Assembly (NCBI GenBank): GCA_003254905.1
Contig: QANU01098899.1
Span: forward strand, 248,001-312,000
Source: Nissolia schottii
Taxonomy: Eukaryota; Streptophyta; Magnoliopsida; Fabales; Fabaceae
Reading direction: 5' to 3'
DNA length: 64,000 nt
Position numbers and translations under genes: made by a program. Each line of letters begins with the position of its first letter. The first letter of the stretch is position 1. Positions 48,847 to 62,089 of this stretch are shown piece after piece. The notes beneath the pieces are model-generated. The model saw nothing but the letters and a program-made list of their open reading frames with translations, was not told the origin of the DNA and ran no database searches.

Positions 48847-50321
48847 TAGGTGACTTTAATGACATACTTTTTTGCCCGGTTTAAGTCTTTCATTACTATT
48901 GGAATAAAACATACTACTTAACGGAAAAAAAAAATCCCAAATTTTATAACACTCGAAACTAATTAAATGGATATCATCAATGCTCTTTTTTCTTTTCCTA
49001 CACAAGGGTTTGTTCGCAAGTTATGAGTGAAAAAGGGAGAGAGAGTGGAAGGAGAGGAATGAATTTAGAGGCTGTCTTTTATCATTGTTTATGAATGTAA
49101 AATACATGAGAGAAAGAAGAGGAATGAATTTAGAGGCTGTATTTTATCATTGTTTATGAATATAAAATAGATGAGAGAAAGAAAATCAATAGTTTATAAT
49201 ATATTTGTATAATTTTACTGTTTTATAAATAATTAAATATATTTAGTATGTATAGAAAAATGATATTTCATCATTTCAATAAGAATAAGAAAGTAAATTA
49301 CACTAACATCTAATTAAAAATCACACAATGTACAAAATTATCTTCGTGAAACTTCCTCTTTTCCTTTTTATCAAGGGTTATGTAATAAAAATAGACAATA
49401 AAGTATGAACACTGTAAAAAATACAATAATTTTTAATTACACATAAGTCCCACATACTTATTGTATTATACAATAATTTTTTTCTTTTTATTATATTTTA
49501 TACGTTATCGATATATAATTGTCCAATTTTACTGTTGATTTAAAATTTCTGTTCTATCGAACTCTTGAACACACCCAGGGGCCAAAGAAAGAGGTCAATA
49601 GGTCCACGCCACATAAGAATCTCCTTCTCTAAAGGCACAGTGGCGATGAACACCTTAATTGGATTTTAGCAGCTCCTTGATACGAGAAAGGATAATTCGT
49701 GTGCAAGGATCCCTTCACTTTAACCCTATTAGGTTATCTAGAGGGCACTTAATTGATGTTGGCCTTGCCTATTAGTTAAGGATTACGCTTCTTTTATGTT
49801 TGTTTTTAATATGATTATATAATATGCTTTGTTGAAAATCTTTTACATAATCAGTCTCAAATGAGGGTTGTGGTAAGTGGTTTACAACCAACGCAAAACT
49901 TTGTCAAATTTTGATGACAGGTATCAGATATGATTTGATGTTAATGTAATAGGTTGTTGCATTGCACCTGAACACTTCTGTCTTGTCGGTTCATGAAGAA
50001 GCCTAATGCTATATAGCTTCTGAACTGGGGATTTTCAGTTTTGAAGAGATTTTCAATGGGATACTTGTCTCTTGCATTATAAATTTATAATCATACACTT
50101 ACCATCATCGCTAACAATGCCAGTATGCCCTGGATAAAATGGAGGATATAAAATATGAATAGGAAAGAAATAAGGCACATAAATTATTTATCAAAGAAAT
50201 TCTAACATGCAAATTATACAACTTAATTGTCCCGGAAACGGCTTCGCTTGCGGGATAAGATTGCATACTTTTTCCCATTACCCACGAAGTAGGAGCCTTG
50301 TGCACTGTGTCGCCCTAGCTA
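48847..50321. other. Intergenic DNA with a 65-bp tandem duplication; FAO 3' flank
   Basis: Two tandem copies of a 65-base unit (GAGGAATGAATTTAGAGG onward) lie at 49054-49118 and 49119-49183, with few differences. The rest is AT-rich, then the 3' flank and probable 3' UTR of the alcohol oxidase gene. No gene recognised. Confidence 0.55.
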
Positions 50322-53274
50322 TTAATTGTTTGTGTCCTGTTTTTCTTTCTGCAGTGATTCTGCAATCTTGGTGGCAATACAGTATGCTGTGGATTGGATG
50401 GTTACCATGGGGTTTACACCAACAGCACTGGGCAAAACACTTCCATCACACACAAACAAGCCTTTTGCTTCCCAACACTCTCCATTCTCATCAAGAGCGC
50501 CTTCGTCCTCAGTCGCAGCCATCCTACAACTTGTCATCTGATGCGCGGTGGTGAACACAGTCCAAACTTCACCCCTTGACCTTGGCCCTCCAACCACCGT
50601 GACCGTATCCAGAAACTCCTCCAAATCCTCCTCCTTGATCCCTCTACATTTGATTCTTTGGCCATCGCTCCTGTAAGTTCCCACTTCCTCAGCTCCGGCC
50701 GCGACCAAGATCCTCAAGGCCTTCCTCAATCCAACTCTAAGATTTTCCTTGTCCATTTGGTCAAGTCTGTATGAAACTCTGCCTTCAGCTGTTACTTCTC
50801 CCGATCCCTGGTCTCTTACCAAAGCGAAGAGGTTGGCGGTTCTTGCATACTTCACCATCCTGTCTTTCACATCGCATCCGGAAATCCAGGGAACCAATGC
50901 CGAAAATGATCCAGGTCCTAGAGCAGGTGCTTCTATGATGAATTTTGGGGTGGAATCCTCTGCCAATACCTTGTGGATTGAGGTTATGATTCCTCCCTCG
51001 TAGTTAGTACCACTGAAGTTTGTGTTGTCTTCTGGGAAGTAACCCCAAGCAAATTGAACCGGGTGCAGATGGAGATTCCTTCCAATGTGTGGATTTTGCA
51101 GTCCACTAGAAATCAATAGAGGAGGAGTGCATAGAGAGCCACACGATGAAATGGATACCTTGGATTCGATTTGGAGTTTCTTAGTCACCTTACTCCTCCA
51201 AGTGGCTGCAGCAATCACTCCTTGGCATTTCTTTGTCTTCAATCCATTCTTTCCGTCTTCCAATATGAATTTCTCAGCTTTACACCCGGTGAGGATCACT
51301 GCACCATTGGCCACAGCATCAACCAACCAAGTAGAGTCGGTGCCCTTTTTATCTCCTGTTCTACAGCCATAACAGCATGAACCACAATAGTGATCTGCTG
51401 AAGAGTTTATTGCAACTGACTCAACTTTTAAGCCGATTTTCTCGCATCCTTGTCGCAGAATTTGATTTTGAAAGCTTTCCCTTGCGCATTTCTCAGTCAC
51501 GCCGATCCTCTTGCAAACCGAATCCATGGCAGATTGATAATTAGAGCTCGTGAAAAGTGGGATTTTGTACTTTTTGGACCATTCCTTGCAAACAGAATCT
51601 GGTGTTCTGATGCAAGCAGACCAGTTTACAGCAGAGCCTCCACCCACTGTTGAACCAGCCATGATCATCATCTTCCCATCAACACTCGGCATGATTCCAC
51701 CGGATTCATATAGCTCATCCATGCTTGGACCTTCAAGGGAAGAATAATCTTCAGGTACAAAGTACTCTCCTTTCTCTAGGACAATTACTTTCAGACCCGA
51801 GTTTGCAAGAACTGCAGCCGCAACTCCTCCACCACAACCAGAACCAACAATGACAACATCACATTTGATCTTGTACGCGTTCTCCTCTGGATCTTCAGTG
51901 ACTTCAAGGCCTTTTTCAGTGAGGGATTGGATTAAAGTAGAATCGTTTTCATACAAAAGCTCTACCAATCCCTGCTGTAGGGGCCTCTCCTTATGTGTTA
52001 ACTTTTCTCTAGTATCCAGTTGGTATCCAATTGCTTCCCATGCCCGATTGTGCCCACTTCCATCAGTCTGCAGCAATTGGAGAAAGGTGAAAAAGTTAAA
52101 CGAAACAGTTAAAATTTAGTTAACCTCCTTAGATTGAGCAGTTTTCAAAATTTGAGTGGTTGTGTGCGCACACACCCAAACCACATGCATGCAGAATCTT
52201 TTGAGTTTACTAATAGAACATTCTAATTTCTCAAGCATTAAGAAACCTATATATTTATAATGATATCCAGGTACAAGATATATGACAAGTTCAATATCCA
52301 CATGTTTGACAAGTGAAGACCAACATGGAAGTTTCGTAAATTTTGAATACGTCTCACGGGCAAATAGACAAATATGTGAAATGCATGCAACAATTCTATA
52401 CAATTTGCCCAAAATATTGAAAGCTTAAGAAAGGGTGAGAAGCATTATTACCCTTGTGAAGAAATTGTACAAGGAAACAAGTTTGGTGAGCACAAAGACC
52501 ATCCTTAGAGGCACCCAGCGAGTTTCCCTCGACCAATTCTGCAGAATTTCTTCTCTCTTCTCCAAGGAAATCTCAGAGAACTTGTGGATGAAAGGCCACT
52601 TCCAGTCCAAGCAATGCCTCCCACAAAGCAACAATGTCCCAAATCTGAATGACAGAACCTTCAGAGCCCAGCTCACCAAGGACACTGCTTGTGGCATACC
52701 CCTCTTGTACAAGATCTCCGCAGCCTGATTTTCATTTGAAGACATTGAGGGGAAAAAAAAATCATTTATCCAAATCAAAACCGTTTTTCAGGTGGGACAC
52801 ACCCGGAATCAATTCTAGCAGAAGTGAAAATTTATCACTTTAAGATTTTAGAATTGATGGTAAGCCGGCACAAGGGAAATCCAAACACACTAAGTCAAAT
52901 ACAAGTTTACAAACTATCAAATCAGAGAAGCTAAACATGTAAAGAAGGGCAGCCCTGCATGCAAACCAAACCAAACCAAACCTATGAATGAAGAAAGAAA
53001 GAGAATTTGTTGTGTAATTACGGAAAGATTCACCTACCTCATCAGGGAAAGGGGCCTGGGAACCAGAGGCAGTGTAGAAGGCTGAGAGAGCATCATGGTC
53101 ATTTGAGTTGTTGAGTGAGTCTGATGGTATTGAAGGCAAGAGGGCCTCGCAGATCGCAGCCATTGCATGCATCTGACTTGGAGATAGGCCATGGCTGTAA
53201 CAACCCTTCTCTGATCTTTTTCTTCCTCCTCCTCCTCTCAACAACAAATGGTGATTACTCTTTCCTCCTTCCAT
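50322..53274 (-). CDS. FAO4A: Long-chain fatty alcohol oxidase, FAO4A type
   Basis: Flavoprotein of the GMC oxidoreductase family that oxidises long-chain fatty alcohols to aldehydes with release of hydrogen peroxide, usually membrane-bound in microsomes or peroxisomes. Three exons close in phase: 53038-53274, 52452-52724 and 50322-52067, giving 751 aa, the family's usual length. The ADP-binding motif [16 protein letters not shown] is at about residues 241-256. [19 protein letters not shown] is the GMC signature region. The C-terminal part has [11 protein letters not shown] and [15 protein letters not shown], which carry the catalytic His/Asn region of the family. The N-terminal [15 protein letters not shown] start is followed by [19 protein letters not shown], conserved in plant FAOs. 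The assignment to FAO4A is by overall likeness and proximity to NPGR2, as I recall for Arabidopsis chromosome 4. Confidence 0.9.
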
Positions 53275-55355
53275 CTCTCTCTCTCTCTCTAAAGATCTCT
53301 CTTTTCAGTGATTCTGAGTTGAAGAACCTGTCACAAACTGTGCCTTTTATGCAGGCAGCAGAGGGGTGGGTTGAGGATTGCAGGAACAAATTGAAAAAGG
53401 CCAAAACCTTCTTGTCAACTTCAAAGTATTGGGGTAGCCAAATCGGATTTTGCAATAAAAGTTGTCACAAAAACTAAATAATGAGTTTTCATGCTGTTAC
53501 GTTGTTCCTATATTACAAAAATTCAAGATTATCAAAAGAATCCAAAGTATAAATATTATCAAACACATAATTAAGTAATATTAAATATGTAATTATTTAT
53601 GTACAAAAATAAAATAAAATAAAAATTATTAACACACAAATAAATAATATTAAATACATGCATGTTTATACACGTATAAATGTTCGATAGCATTATTTAT
53701 TTATCTGTTTTATAATTGTGTAATGTTTATTTTCTATATAAATATATATGTATCAACTTTTTGAACGTATAAATAATATTTTTATTTTTGCTATATATTT
53801 ATGCTTCTAGATTTGACATTAAATAATCCAATCCCTTCATATCTTAAGACTTTTAAAATATCAGGTGCGCGAGAATCTGGCACTTATAAAATAATATCAC
53901 AATGCATACTTATGTGTTGAGATTGAGATCATCACTTTGTGAGATCTAAACCTTTCTTATATAGATAATGTTATTTCGTGCAATTGTGAGAAGACAAAAT
54001 TATTAAATGGTCTCCCGTTAAAGGAGTTTATAATAATTTTTTGAGAAATAAAAAAAAATTGCTTAAAAAAATATTTTTTGTAAACTTCCAAAGCATTCTA
54101 CGCTTTTAAAAAACAACAAGAATTTTCTCTTTTGAATTCTCCTAGAGGGACATATGAGCAAGGCCTAAATAAAAAAAGAAAGAAAGTAGTAACACACGGA
54201 ACTAATAAAACTAAGAAAACATCACAAGAGTTGTCAAGAAGAGGAACGTGTAACCGTTATCTCATGGGACCAGCTGCGTTGCGTGACGGGTGTGACAGAC
54301 TCATTTTCTGGTATGGAAAGTGCAAGAGGGAACCTCAGACAAAGGAGAGATGTACGAAAAATATGTGGTCAGTTATTCTTCATCCACAAATTATTTCGTT
54401 TAACTTGGTATCTTTCAGAAAGTGTCGTTAATAATTATAGGATATGCGTAGCAGAAACAAATAACAATTATTTATAAATTTTAATGATCAACTTGATATA
54501 ATTAGAGTTTATATATATATATATACACACACACACCCCTTTAAATCGAGCAGAGTATACTGTGATCCTTTAATCAGACGCGTAAGTGCATGTTCTCCGA
54601 TGATGATTCGCACTGTAACACAATCGCCTTTGTGAGAAAACTCGAACTAGTTTAACATCACTCTAAGTGATTCTTATTTGTGAGCGGTTCATATATATAT
54701 AAAATCATACAACACATCCTTTTAAAGTTCATGCTTATCTTACATTTTATCTCATAAAATCAAGATATCCAATCATTTAAAATTAAATTTTGAATAAATG
54801 ATTTGTTTTTTTTGGCATTATTCCCACAAGTGTATCGTGGAAACAACAAATCGTGTCGGACGTAAACTTATTAAGGCGAGTTTCACTAAGTACAACTTAT
54901 GACTTCAACTGTAGAAAAATATTTGGGCCCGTTTGGATAACGATTACTTCAACACTTAATTAAATTAAAATTTTACTGATTTTATAACGAGAATCTAGTA
55001 TATTTTTTTTTACTTCAATTCAGATTGCTAGCTAGCTATCCTTAATCAAGTATTAAGGTTGTCGCTGACAAAGAATTATGAGAGAAATTGAGTATACTTG
55101 GTGAAAGATTATTTTTTTACCAAAAATGTAATCAATATTTATCGAAAAATAGTTTGAAAAGTTTATAGTTAGAGCAATGCTACATGTGCACCAAAAATTA
55201 TCCATAAATTGTTCATTAATATTACATATGCGTGAACAAATATTTCATACATAAATGAATAAACATTACAAAACTAGTGAACAAACATTTTCACGTATGA
55301 AAGTGAGATAAAATAAGACATGTGACACATTAAATTTTGAAAAGTAATTGTACTC
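53275..55355. other. FAO upstream region and intergenic DNA
   Basis: Starts with a CT/GA microsatellite next to the FAO start codon (about 53275-53291) and a leader-like stretch. From 53480 on it is AT-rich. ORFs at 54132-54477 have no recognisable domain. No other gene seen. Confidence 0.45.
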
Positions 55356-55356
55356 N

Positions 55357-56487
55357 CATTGATTTTTTTTTTACTCATTAATTTTTTTTAAGTCGGTTAT
55401 TTCTTTTTCAACCTACTAATCAATACATTCTAATAATAACCACAAACTAATTCACTGACATATTTTCTATTTTGTTTATTAAATTAGTTCTTAATTATAT
55501 TAATAGTAAAAAAAATTATATATATATATATATATCATATAATTAATTATATTACTTATGAAATAAAAAACGTGACTTAACAATCACGTAAGAGCATGTC
55601 AAGTCGCTAATGTATATAAATTTTTTAGATGATAATTAATATACAATCAAGTAATTTTAATTCCATAATAAAATGGGATTAAATAATTATATGAAAAAAT
55701 TGAATATATATTTATTTTAATTAATTTTTTTCTTATCAACTAAATAAATAAGAAAAGGTATCCGTTGTCTCTGTGGGAAAAAGACAAAAAAGCTGGCTGA
55801 AGATCTGTTGGCATAACAACTCCGTAATTGGCAATTTAGTGTCTCGTTTTGTCTATTCCGTCAATCCTATAACCTCACGTGATCATTCAGCTTTTAGCCT
55901 TTAGGATCAACGATCTTGAACCACTTGAATTTTATCTGTGGATTATATATATGTCCAAAAATTGATAACACATCAAGAAAATAAAAATCACAATGTACAG
56001 GCAGAGGCATGCCTCCTTTTGAGAGATATATGCACTCAAATTAAACATACGCCTATGAAATGCACATGGTAAATTTTTTACAAACGTATGAGCGACGGTA
56101 CTGAAATTGTCACAGTACTAAAATCGTTACAAACAATGACAATTTCAGTACTATTTAAAAAAAATGTCAGGGGACTGAAATCGTTAAGGGGGTGGCGATC
56201 TCAGCACCGACATGACTAAAAAGTGAACACTGAAATAGCAATTTCAAACTCCCTCAGTCAAAATTTTGACCGAACAAAAATGCACTGGGAAGAAGAAATG
56301 TTCACATATAAAATGGGAGGCGGGGGCTTCTTCCTCTTCACTATTATCTCATTCTTCTCTTTTTCATCCTCTCACTTCTCTTATATCTATTCTTCTTTTG
56401 TTGATCCTCTCATTTCTCTTAGGGTGTTTGTGTTTTTGTTTTGACAAAAAAAACGAATAGGGGAGGTGTTGCTGCAATTATTTTTTA
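55357..56487. repeat. 1.13-kb direct repeat, copy 1, bounded by single Ns
   Basis: Nearly identical to 57650-58781. The only differences I see are one TA/A-run length change and four single-base transitions. A single N stands immediately before (55356) and after (56488) this copy, so the block looks like a separately assembled contig. It contains a perfect 14-base inverted repeat (TACTGAAATTGTCA, 56099-56112 and 56137-56150) and a short ORF that in copy 2 lies just upstream of the transposase start. Confidence 0.9.
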
Positions 56488-56488
56488 N

Positions 56489-57649
56489 TTGATAATGTAT
56501 TTGAAAATTCATTCTCCTTTTCATAAGTTTTTTTTTTATTATCGTTAGATATTTATGTTGATAATTGGTTAAAATTAAATTAATATAATATTTATTATTT
56601 TATTGAATGAATAGTTCATTGATTAATTTTTTTATTTTGGTTTATAAAATTGTTGACCGATATATCAGTCGATAATATTAGTATATATTTTTTGTTTTAG
56701 TTTTATTTTAATGAAAGCATATTAAATATTCAAATTATTTTATAGATAAATATAAAAGGTTTAAATGCATAATGTACAGAGGTGGAGGCTAATACGGGCG
56801 ACCTTTGTTATTATTGGGTCTAGATTTGCCTTCATCGATCAGTCATATTTGAATCAAACATTATCTAAGTAAATAAACTTGAGGACTATATGCTAACTTT
56901 ATCTTTATTAAATTTAATATGTAAAGATTAAAAAATAACATATATATATTTATTAACTTGATGAAGACGTCATACATATTTATCGATTATCAGCTCATTT
57001 AATTCGAAGGTTCAGGGACTACCTTCGTTGTTTTCGTACTTAATTGCAAATTCGTCTTTCTCACCACCCTTAAGACCAGTCTGTTTCAGACTTTTAATAT
57101 TCTCAATTATTCTCACTAAACATTTTTAGAAAATTGAATTATATATCAACGTCTCCTAAAGCAGAACATAGATTGTTGGGAACGTCGATATCGACAACTA
57201 CCCTTAAAAGGATTGGTTCATCAATTTGATATGATTTCTCAGACTCTTCCTCGACCTCTTTGTTTAGTTTCGATCACCATCGTTTAATTTGATTGATGTT
57301 TTTCAGGGTAGTATAAATAATATATTTATCTTACATTATGTGCAATAATAAAAGACTCATACGTCCAATATCTTTTTTAATATGATTAATCTCAATGATT
57401 TATAGGCGTTTTGTTTATGGGTTCCATCTCCACGACTTGGATAGATTTATTTAATATGTTATTATTATGGTAAAATATTTTATATTATTGACAAAAACTT
57501 GTTTATTTATCTATACTTCAATATTTACTGTATATATAAAAATGATTCGTTAGGTGACTATATGTCATAGTCGAACCAGCCTGTGATATTGTCCAATTTG
57601 GTTCAATTGACGTGGGACTTTAGGAATTAGCTCTAGTCTTTATTAATTC
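56489..57649. other. AT-rich spacer between the direct repeats
   Basis: No gene or domain recognised. The edges show neither TG...CA nor inverted ends that would mark the flanking repeats as LTRs of an element. Confidence 0.5.
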
Positions 57650-58781
57650 CATTGATTTTTTTTTTACTCATTAATTTTTTTTAAGTCGGTTATTTCTTTT
57701 TCAACCTACTAATCAATACATTCTAATAATAACCACAAACTAATTCACTGACATATTTTCTATTTTGTTTATTAAATTAGTTCTTAATTATATTAATAGT
57801 AAAAAAATTATATATATATATATATATATCATATAATTAATTATATTACTTATGAAATAAAAAACGTGACTTAACAATCACGTAAGAGCATGTCAAGTCG
57901 CTAATGTATATAAATTTTTTAGATGATAATTAATATACAATCAAGTAATTTTAATTCCATAATAAAATGGGATTAAATAATTATATGAAAAAATTGAATA
58001 TATATTTATTTTAATTAATTTTTTTCTTATCAACTAAATAAATAAGAAAAGGTATCCGTTGTCTCTGTGGGAAAAAGACAAAAAAGCTGGCTGAAGATCT
58101 GTTGGCATAACAACTCCGTAATTGGCAATTTAGTGTCTCGTTTTGTCTATTCCGTCAATCCTATAACCTCACGTGATCATTCAGCTTTTAGCCTTTAGGA
58201 TCAACGATCTTGAACCACTTGAATTTTATCTGTGGATTATATATATGTCCAAAAATTGATAACACATCAAGAAAATAAAAATCACAATGTACAGGCAGAG
58301 GCATGCCTCCTTTTGAGAGATATATGCACTCAAATTAAACATACGCCTATGAAATGCACATGGTAAATTTTTTACAAACGTATGAGCGACGGTACTGAAA
58401 TTGTCACAGTACTAAAATCGTTACAAATAATGACAATTTCAGTACTATTTAAAAAAAATGTCAGGGGACTGAAATCGTTAAGGGGGTGGCGATTTCAGCA
58501 CCGACATGACTGAAAAGTGAACACTGAAATAGCGATTTCAAACTCCCTCAGTCAAAATTTTGACCGAACAAAAATGCACTGGGAAGAAGAAATGTTCACA
58601 TATAAAATGGGAGGCGGGGGCTTCTTCCTCTTCACTATTATCTCATTCTTCTCTTTTTCATCCTCTCACTTCTCTTATATCTATTCTTCTTTTGTTGATC
58701 CTCTCATTTCTCTTAGGGTGTTTGTGTTTTTGTTTTGACAAAAAAAACGAATAGGGGAGGTGTTGCTGCAATTATTTTTTA
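57650..58781. repeat. 1.13-kb direct repeat, copy 2
   Basis: Runs without a break into the Mutator-like transposase, including its first codons (ATG at 58735). This copy therefore has natural sequence on its right side, unlike copy 1, and is the likelier original. Confidence 0.9.
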
Positions 58782-61700
58782 TAATGGTTCAGTGCAAAAA
58801 AAAAAAAATAATGTTGAGGGTGTGGAGTTTATTAGTCCATACAATTTTGAGTTTATTGCAATTTGGTCGTCCATGTCATTCGCAGACCTGTGTGGTGTAA
58901 TATCTTCTCATTTTCAAAAGAGTGTGGCAAGAATAAGATATAAAGCTCCAATGTCTTTCATGAATGGGTTGGTAAAATTTCGACCTGTGACGATATCAAA
59001 TGACACTCAAGTGCAACATATGTTTTATTTATACGAAAATTATAAGACACATCTGAGTGACATTGATATGTTTGTGAACTTTGAGGAGGTATCTGCGAAT
59101 GTTGATTTAGGTGCTTCCAAGTTCGAACGAAGTGCATCAGCAAGACATTGAGGCAGCATTACTATCAAATGATGAGTTCTTCGTAGAAGAAGATGACGAT
59201 GCAAGCTAGAGCAAGCATGAAAGTGACATTCCTGAAGGCAATGGAACAGACGACAATTCAAGTATTGTTATATAAATTTAGTAGCAAAATAAACTATGAT
59301 AATAATTGTAATTATAATTAAATTTAACCATTGAAATTATATAATTAAGTGTCTATAATTTAATGTCAAGCCAGTTAAACCAAAATGGAAATATTTTGTA
59401 CTAAAATGGGTCGAATAATATTATATCGTAAATTAATTATGTGCATTGACAGATATGCAAAGTATGCTCTATGCTTGCCTCGTGATGAGGATCTTGCGTA
59501 TCAGAACTGCAAAATTTGTTGACTAGAAATTGTAGTTTAGTAGGAAAATAAACCACAATAATAATTGTAATTGTAACTACATTTAAGTATTGGGTTTTTA
59601 ATTACTTGTTTATAAATTAATGTCAAGCCGGTTAAAGTAGAAATATTTTGTACTAAAATGAGTCCAACAATATTATATCTTAAATTAATTATATACATTA
59701 ACAAATACATAAAGTATACTTACTTCTCACCTCGTGATGAGGATCTTCTGTATCAGAACTACAAATCTATTGACTATAATAATAATTTTAATTGTCTGTT
59801 GTTATATTTAATTAATTAATGGTTTTATTAAATGATACAGATGGCGAAGGAAATTTACAACCGAATGATCTACTTGTTTTCTTGCACACCTTTGATGTTG
59901 AGGGGATGTGTGCATCTGATTTTGGAGATTTGCATAATGATTATTTTGCAGGTGATGATCTGTACATAGGAAAATATTTTGCTAATAAGGATGTAGTTAA
60001 AGAAGCTGTTGCAAGCCATTGCTTACGTATTGGGGTTGATTACAAATTTAAAGAGTCTGAACTGATGATGTACTTCTGCAAATGTAAGAACTTTGGCCAA
60101 GGATGTGAATGGCTTATCAAGGCCACACTAAAAAAAAAATAGTTACTTTTGGGAGGTCACAAAATACAACAGCCCTCGCACTTGACTTGCTACGCGGCTT
60201 ACACGCGACCACTCAAAGTTGAGTTCTTTCAAGATTGCTAGCATGATATTGGCACAGATAAGGGCGAAGCCAACATTTCCTATAAAGTCTATTCAAGCAA
60301 CTATTATGGACCGCGAAGGATATTGACCATCATATAGAAAAGCTTGGCTTGCAAAGGAAAACGTAATTGCACAAGTCTACAACAATTGGGAACAATCCTA
60401 CAATGACTTGCCATATTGGTTGATTGCATTACAACATTGTGATAATTCATGCCCATATGAAGTTGATACTGCTAATGCTGACAACGTCGATGGATCTATT
60501 AGGACAGATACTATAACTTTTCGACGTGCGTTTTGAGATTTTGGCCCTTGTATTATCGCATTCAATTACTGCAAGCCTATAATCCAGGTGGATGGAACAC
60601 GCTTGTATGGAAAATACAACAGTGTTATGTTGATGGCATCAACAGAAGATGGTAATCAAAACATTGTTCCCATTGCATTTGCGATTGTCGAGGGTAAAAC
60701 AGGAAATGCATGATATTTTTTCTTGAAACATTTGCGGCAATCGTTACCAGAGGGACGTCAAATTGGCTTGATATTTGATTGACACGAGTCTATAAAGTTC
60801 GCAGTACGATGAATGGGTGATATGTGAGCATACCATCTGTACTGTATCAAACATATTGCACAAAATTTCGCCAGACACTTCAAAGTGAAGTTCATGGAAA
60901 AATTTGTGAAGGGTCTTGATAAGTTGCATTTTTTTTACTACTTCTGTTTATAGTTTTCCATACAAATATTTATTTCATTACATTTGAGTATGAGTTTTTA
61001 GACATTTATTTTACATGGTATTCGAGCATAGTAAAGCAATACAATCGTCATTATGAAAGGCTGAGACAGCATGATGAAGCGTATGCCGCTTGGATTGACG
61101 AGATCCCTAGAGAAAAATGGATTTGTGCCTTCGATGGTGGATGTCATTGCTCCCATATGACGACAAACCTAGTCGAGTCAATGAACTCCAAATTTCTAGA
61201 GGCTCGCAATTTTTCGACAACAGCATTAGTGCAAGAGACGTATTTCAAGACGTCTACGTCTGCCTTGTTTGTTACAAACGTGAGAAATGCACATGCTAGA
61301 AGGAATGCAGGTCACGAATACTCAGAGTTTTTGACTGCAATACTACAAAAAAATGATAACACAAACAGGGACTTTGCAGGTTATACTCACCTTTATGCAA
61401 TAGTAAATCCATTTTTACAAGTTTTAGATTTGGTTATGAAGTTCACGTTTGTGTATTGCAAGTTCACGAATTTTCAAGAGTTTCGCAAGCATTCCATTGC
61501 AAAGATTTATCATCAGGCAATCAGTTCAAGGTTGATCTGAGGAGGACATACTATGACTGATGCTTTTCAAAGATTTAAGTTTTCGTGTGTTCATGTAATG
61601 GCATGCTGCGACACTGCGAGTCTGGACTGGCGGGCATACACAGACAGTGTTTACACCATGGATAACCTTTGCAAGGTGTATAAGCAAGATTTTCAGGTTG

Positions 61701-61904
61701 TTGGCCACAAATCAACGTGGCCTCGAGTCACATATCTGCTCGTTATTCCAGAAGAAAGTTTAAAGCATAGCAAAACAGGCCAGCCGAAACGAAATGGATT
61801 CTGCAGAGAGACGACGTCGAAGAAGTTGTAAACTTTATCGTGGAACAGGTCACAATAGTAGTCATTACCCACACACTAGTGCAGGGCCAAGTCACCAGAT
61901 GTAG
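58735..61904 (+). pseudogene. Degenerate Mutator-like (MULE) transposase
   Basis: Cut-and-paste transposase of the MuDR class, now dead. The N-terminal part is open at 58735-59151. After a non-coding gap the MuDR DNA-binding domain follows (59819-60142; FANKDVVKEAVASHC), which ends in a frameshift at an A run near 60130. The catalytic part runs in one frame from about 60140 to 60920: IIQVDGTRLYGKYNSVMLMA holds the first catalytic Asp, LIFD before a stop the second. It is interrupted by seven stops, all TGA: 60183, 60324, 60534, 60711, 60780, 60810 and 60825. The segment MTTNLVESMNSKFLEARN is at 61157. The C-terminal SWIM-type zinc finger (FSCVHVMACC) and a zinc knuckle (CKLYRGTGHNSSHYPH) end at TAG 61902-61904. 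Element ends were not found. Confidence 0.85.
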
Positions 61905-62089
61905 AACACAAATATTGTCACATGATAAATATTTTTTTATGTAAAATTCTATGTGAAACGTGTTATTATGAAGAATGATTTACCTAATGTTAAGTACCAT
62001 ATTTGAGTATTTTCACAAGTTAAAATAATACCTTTTTACTTTATTTTCCATTTATTTTCGAACTAATTTCCCCCACGTTTGCAAAATTT

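Noticed and set aside
50207-52119. Many plus-strand ORFs of 60-115 codons
   Set aside because: All are antisense to the large FAO exon.
55357-58781. The two 1.13-kb repeats as LTRs of one retrotransposon
   Set aside because: No TG...CA ends, no primer site, no retroelement coding in the spacer, and copy 2 runs into a transposase.
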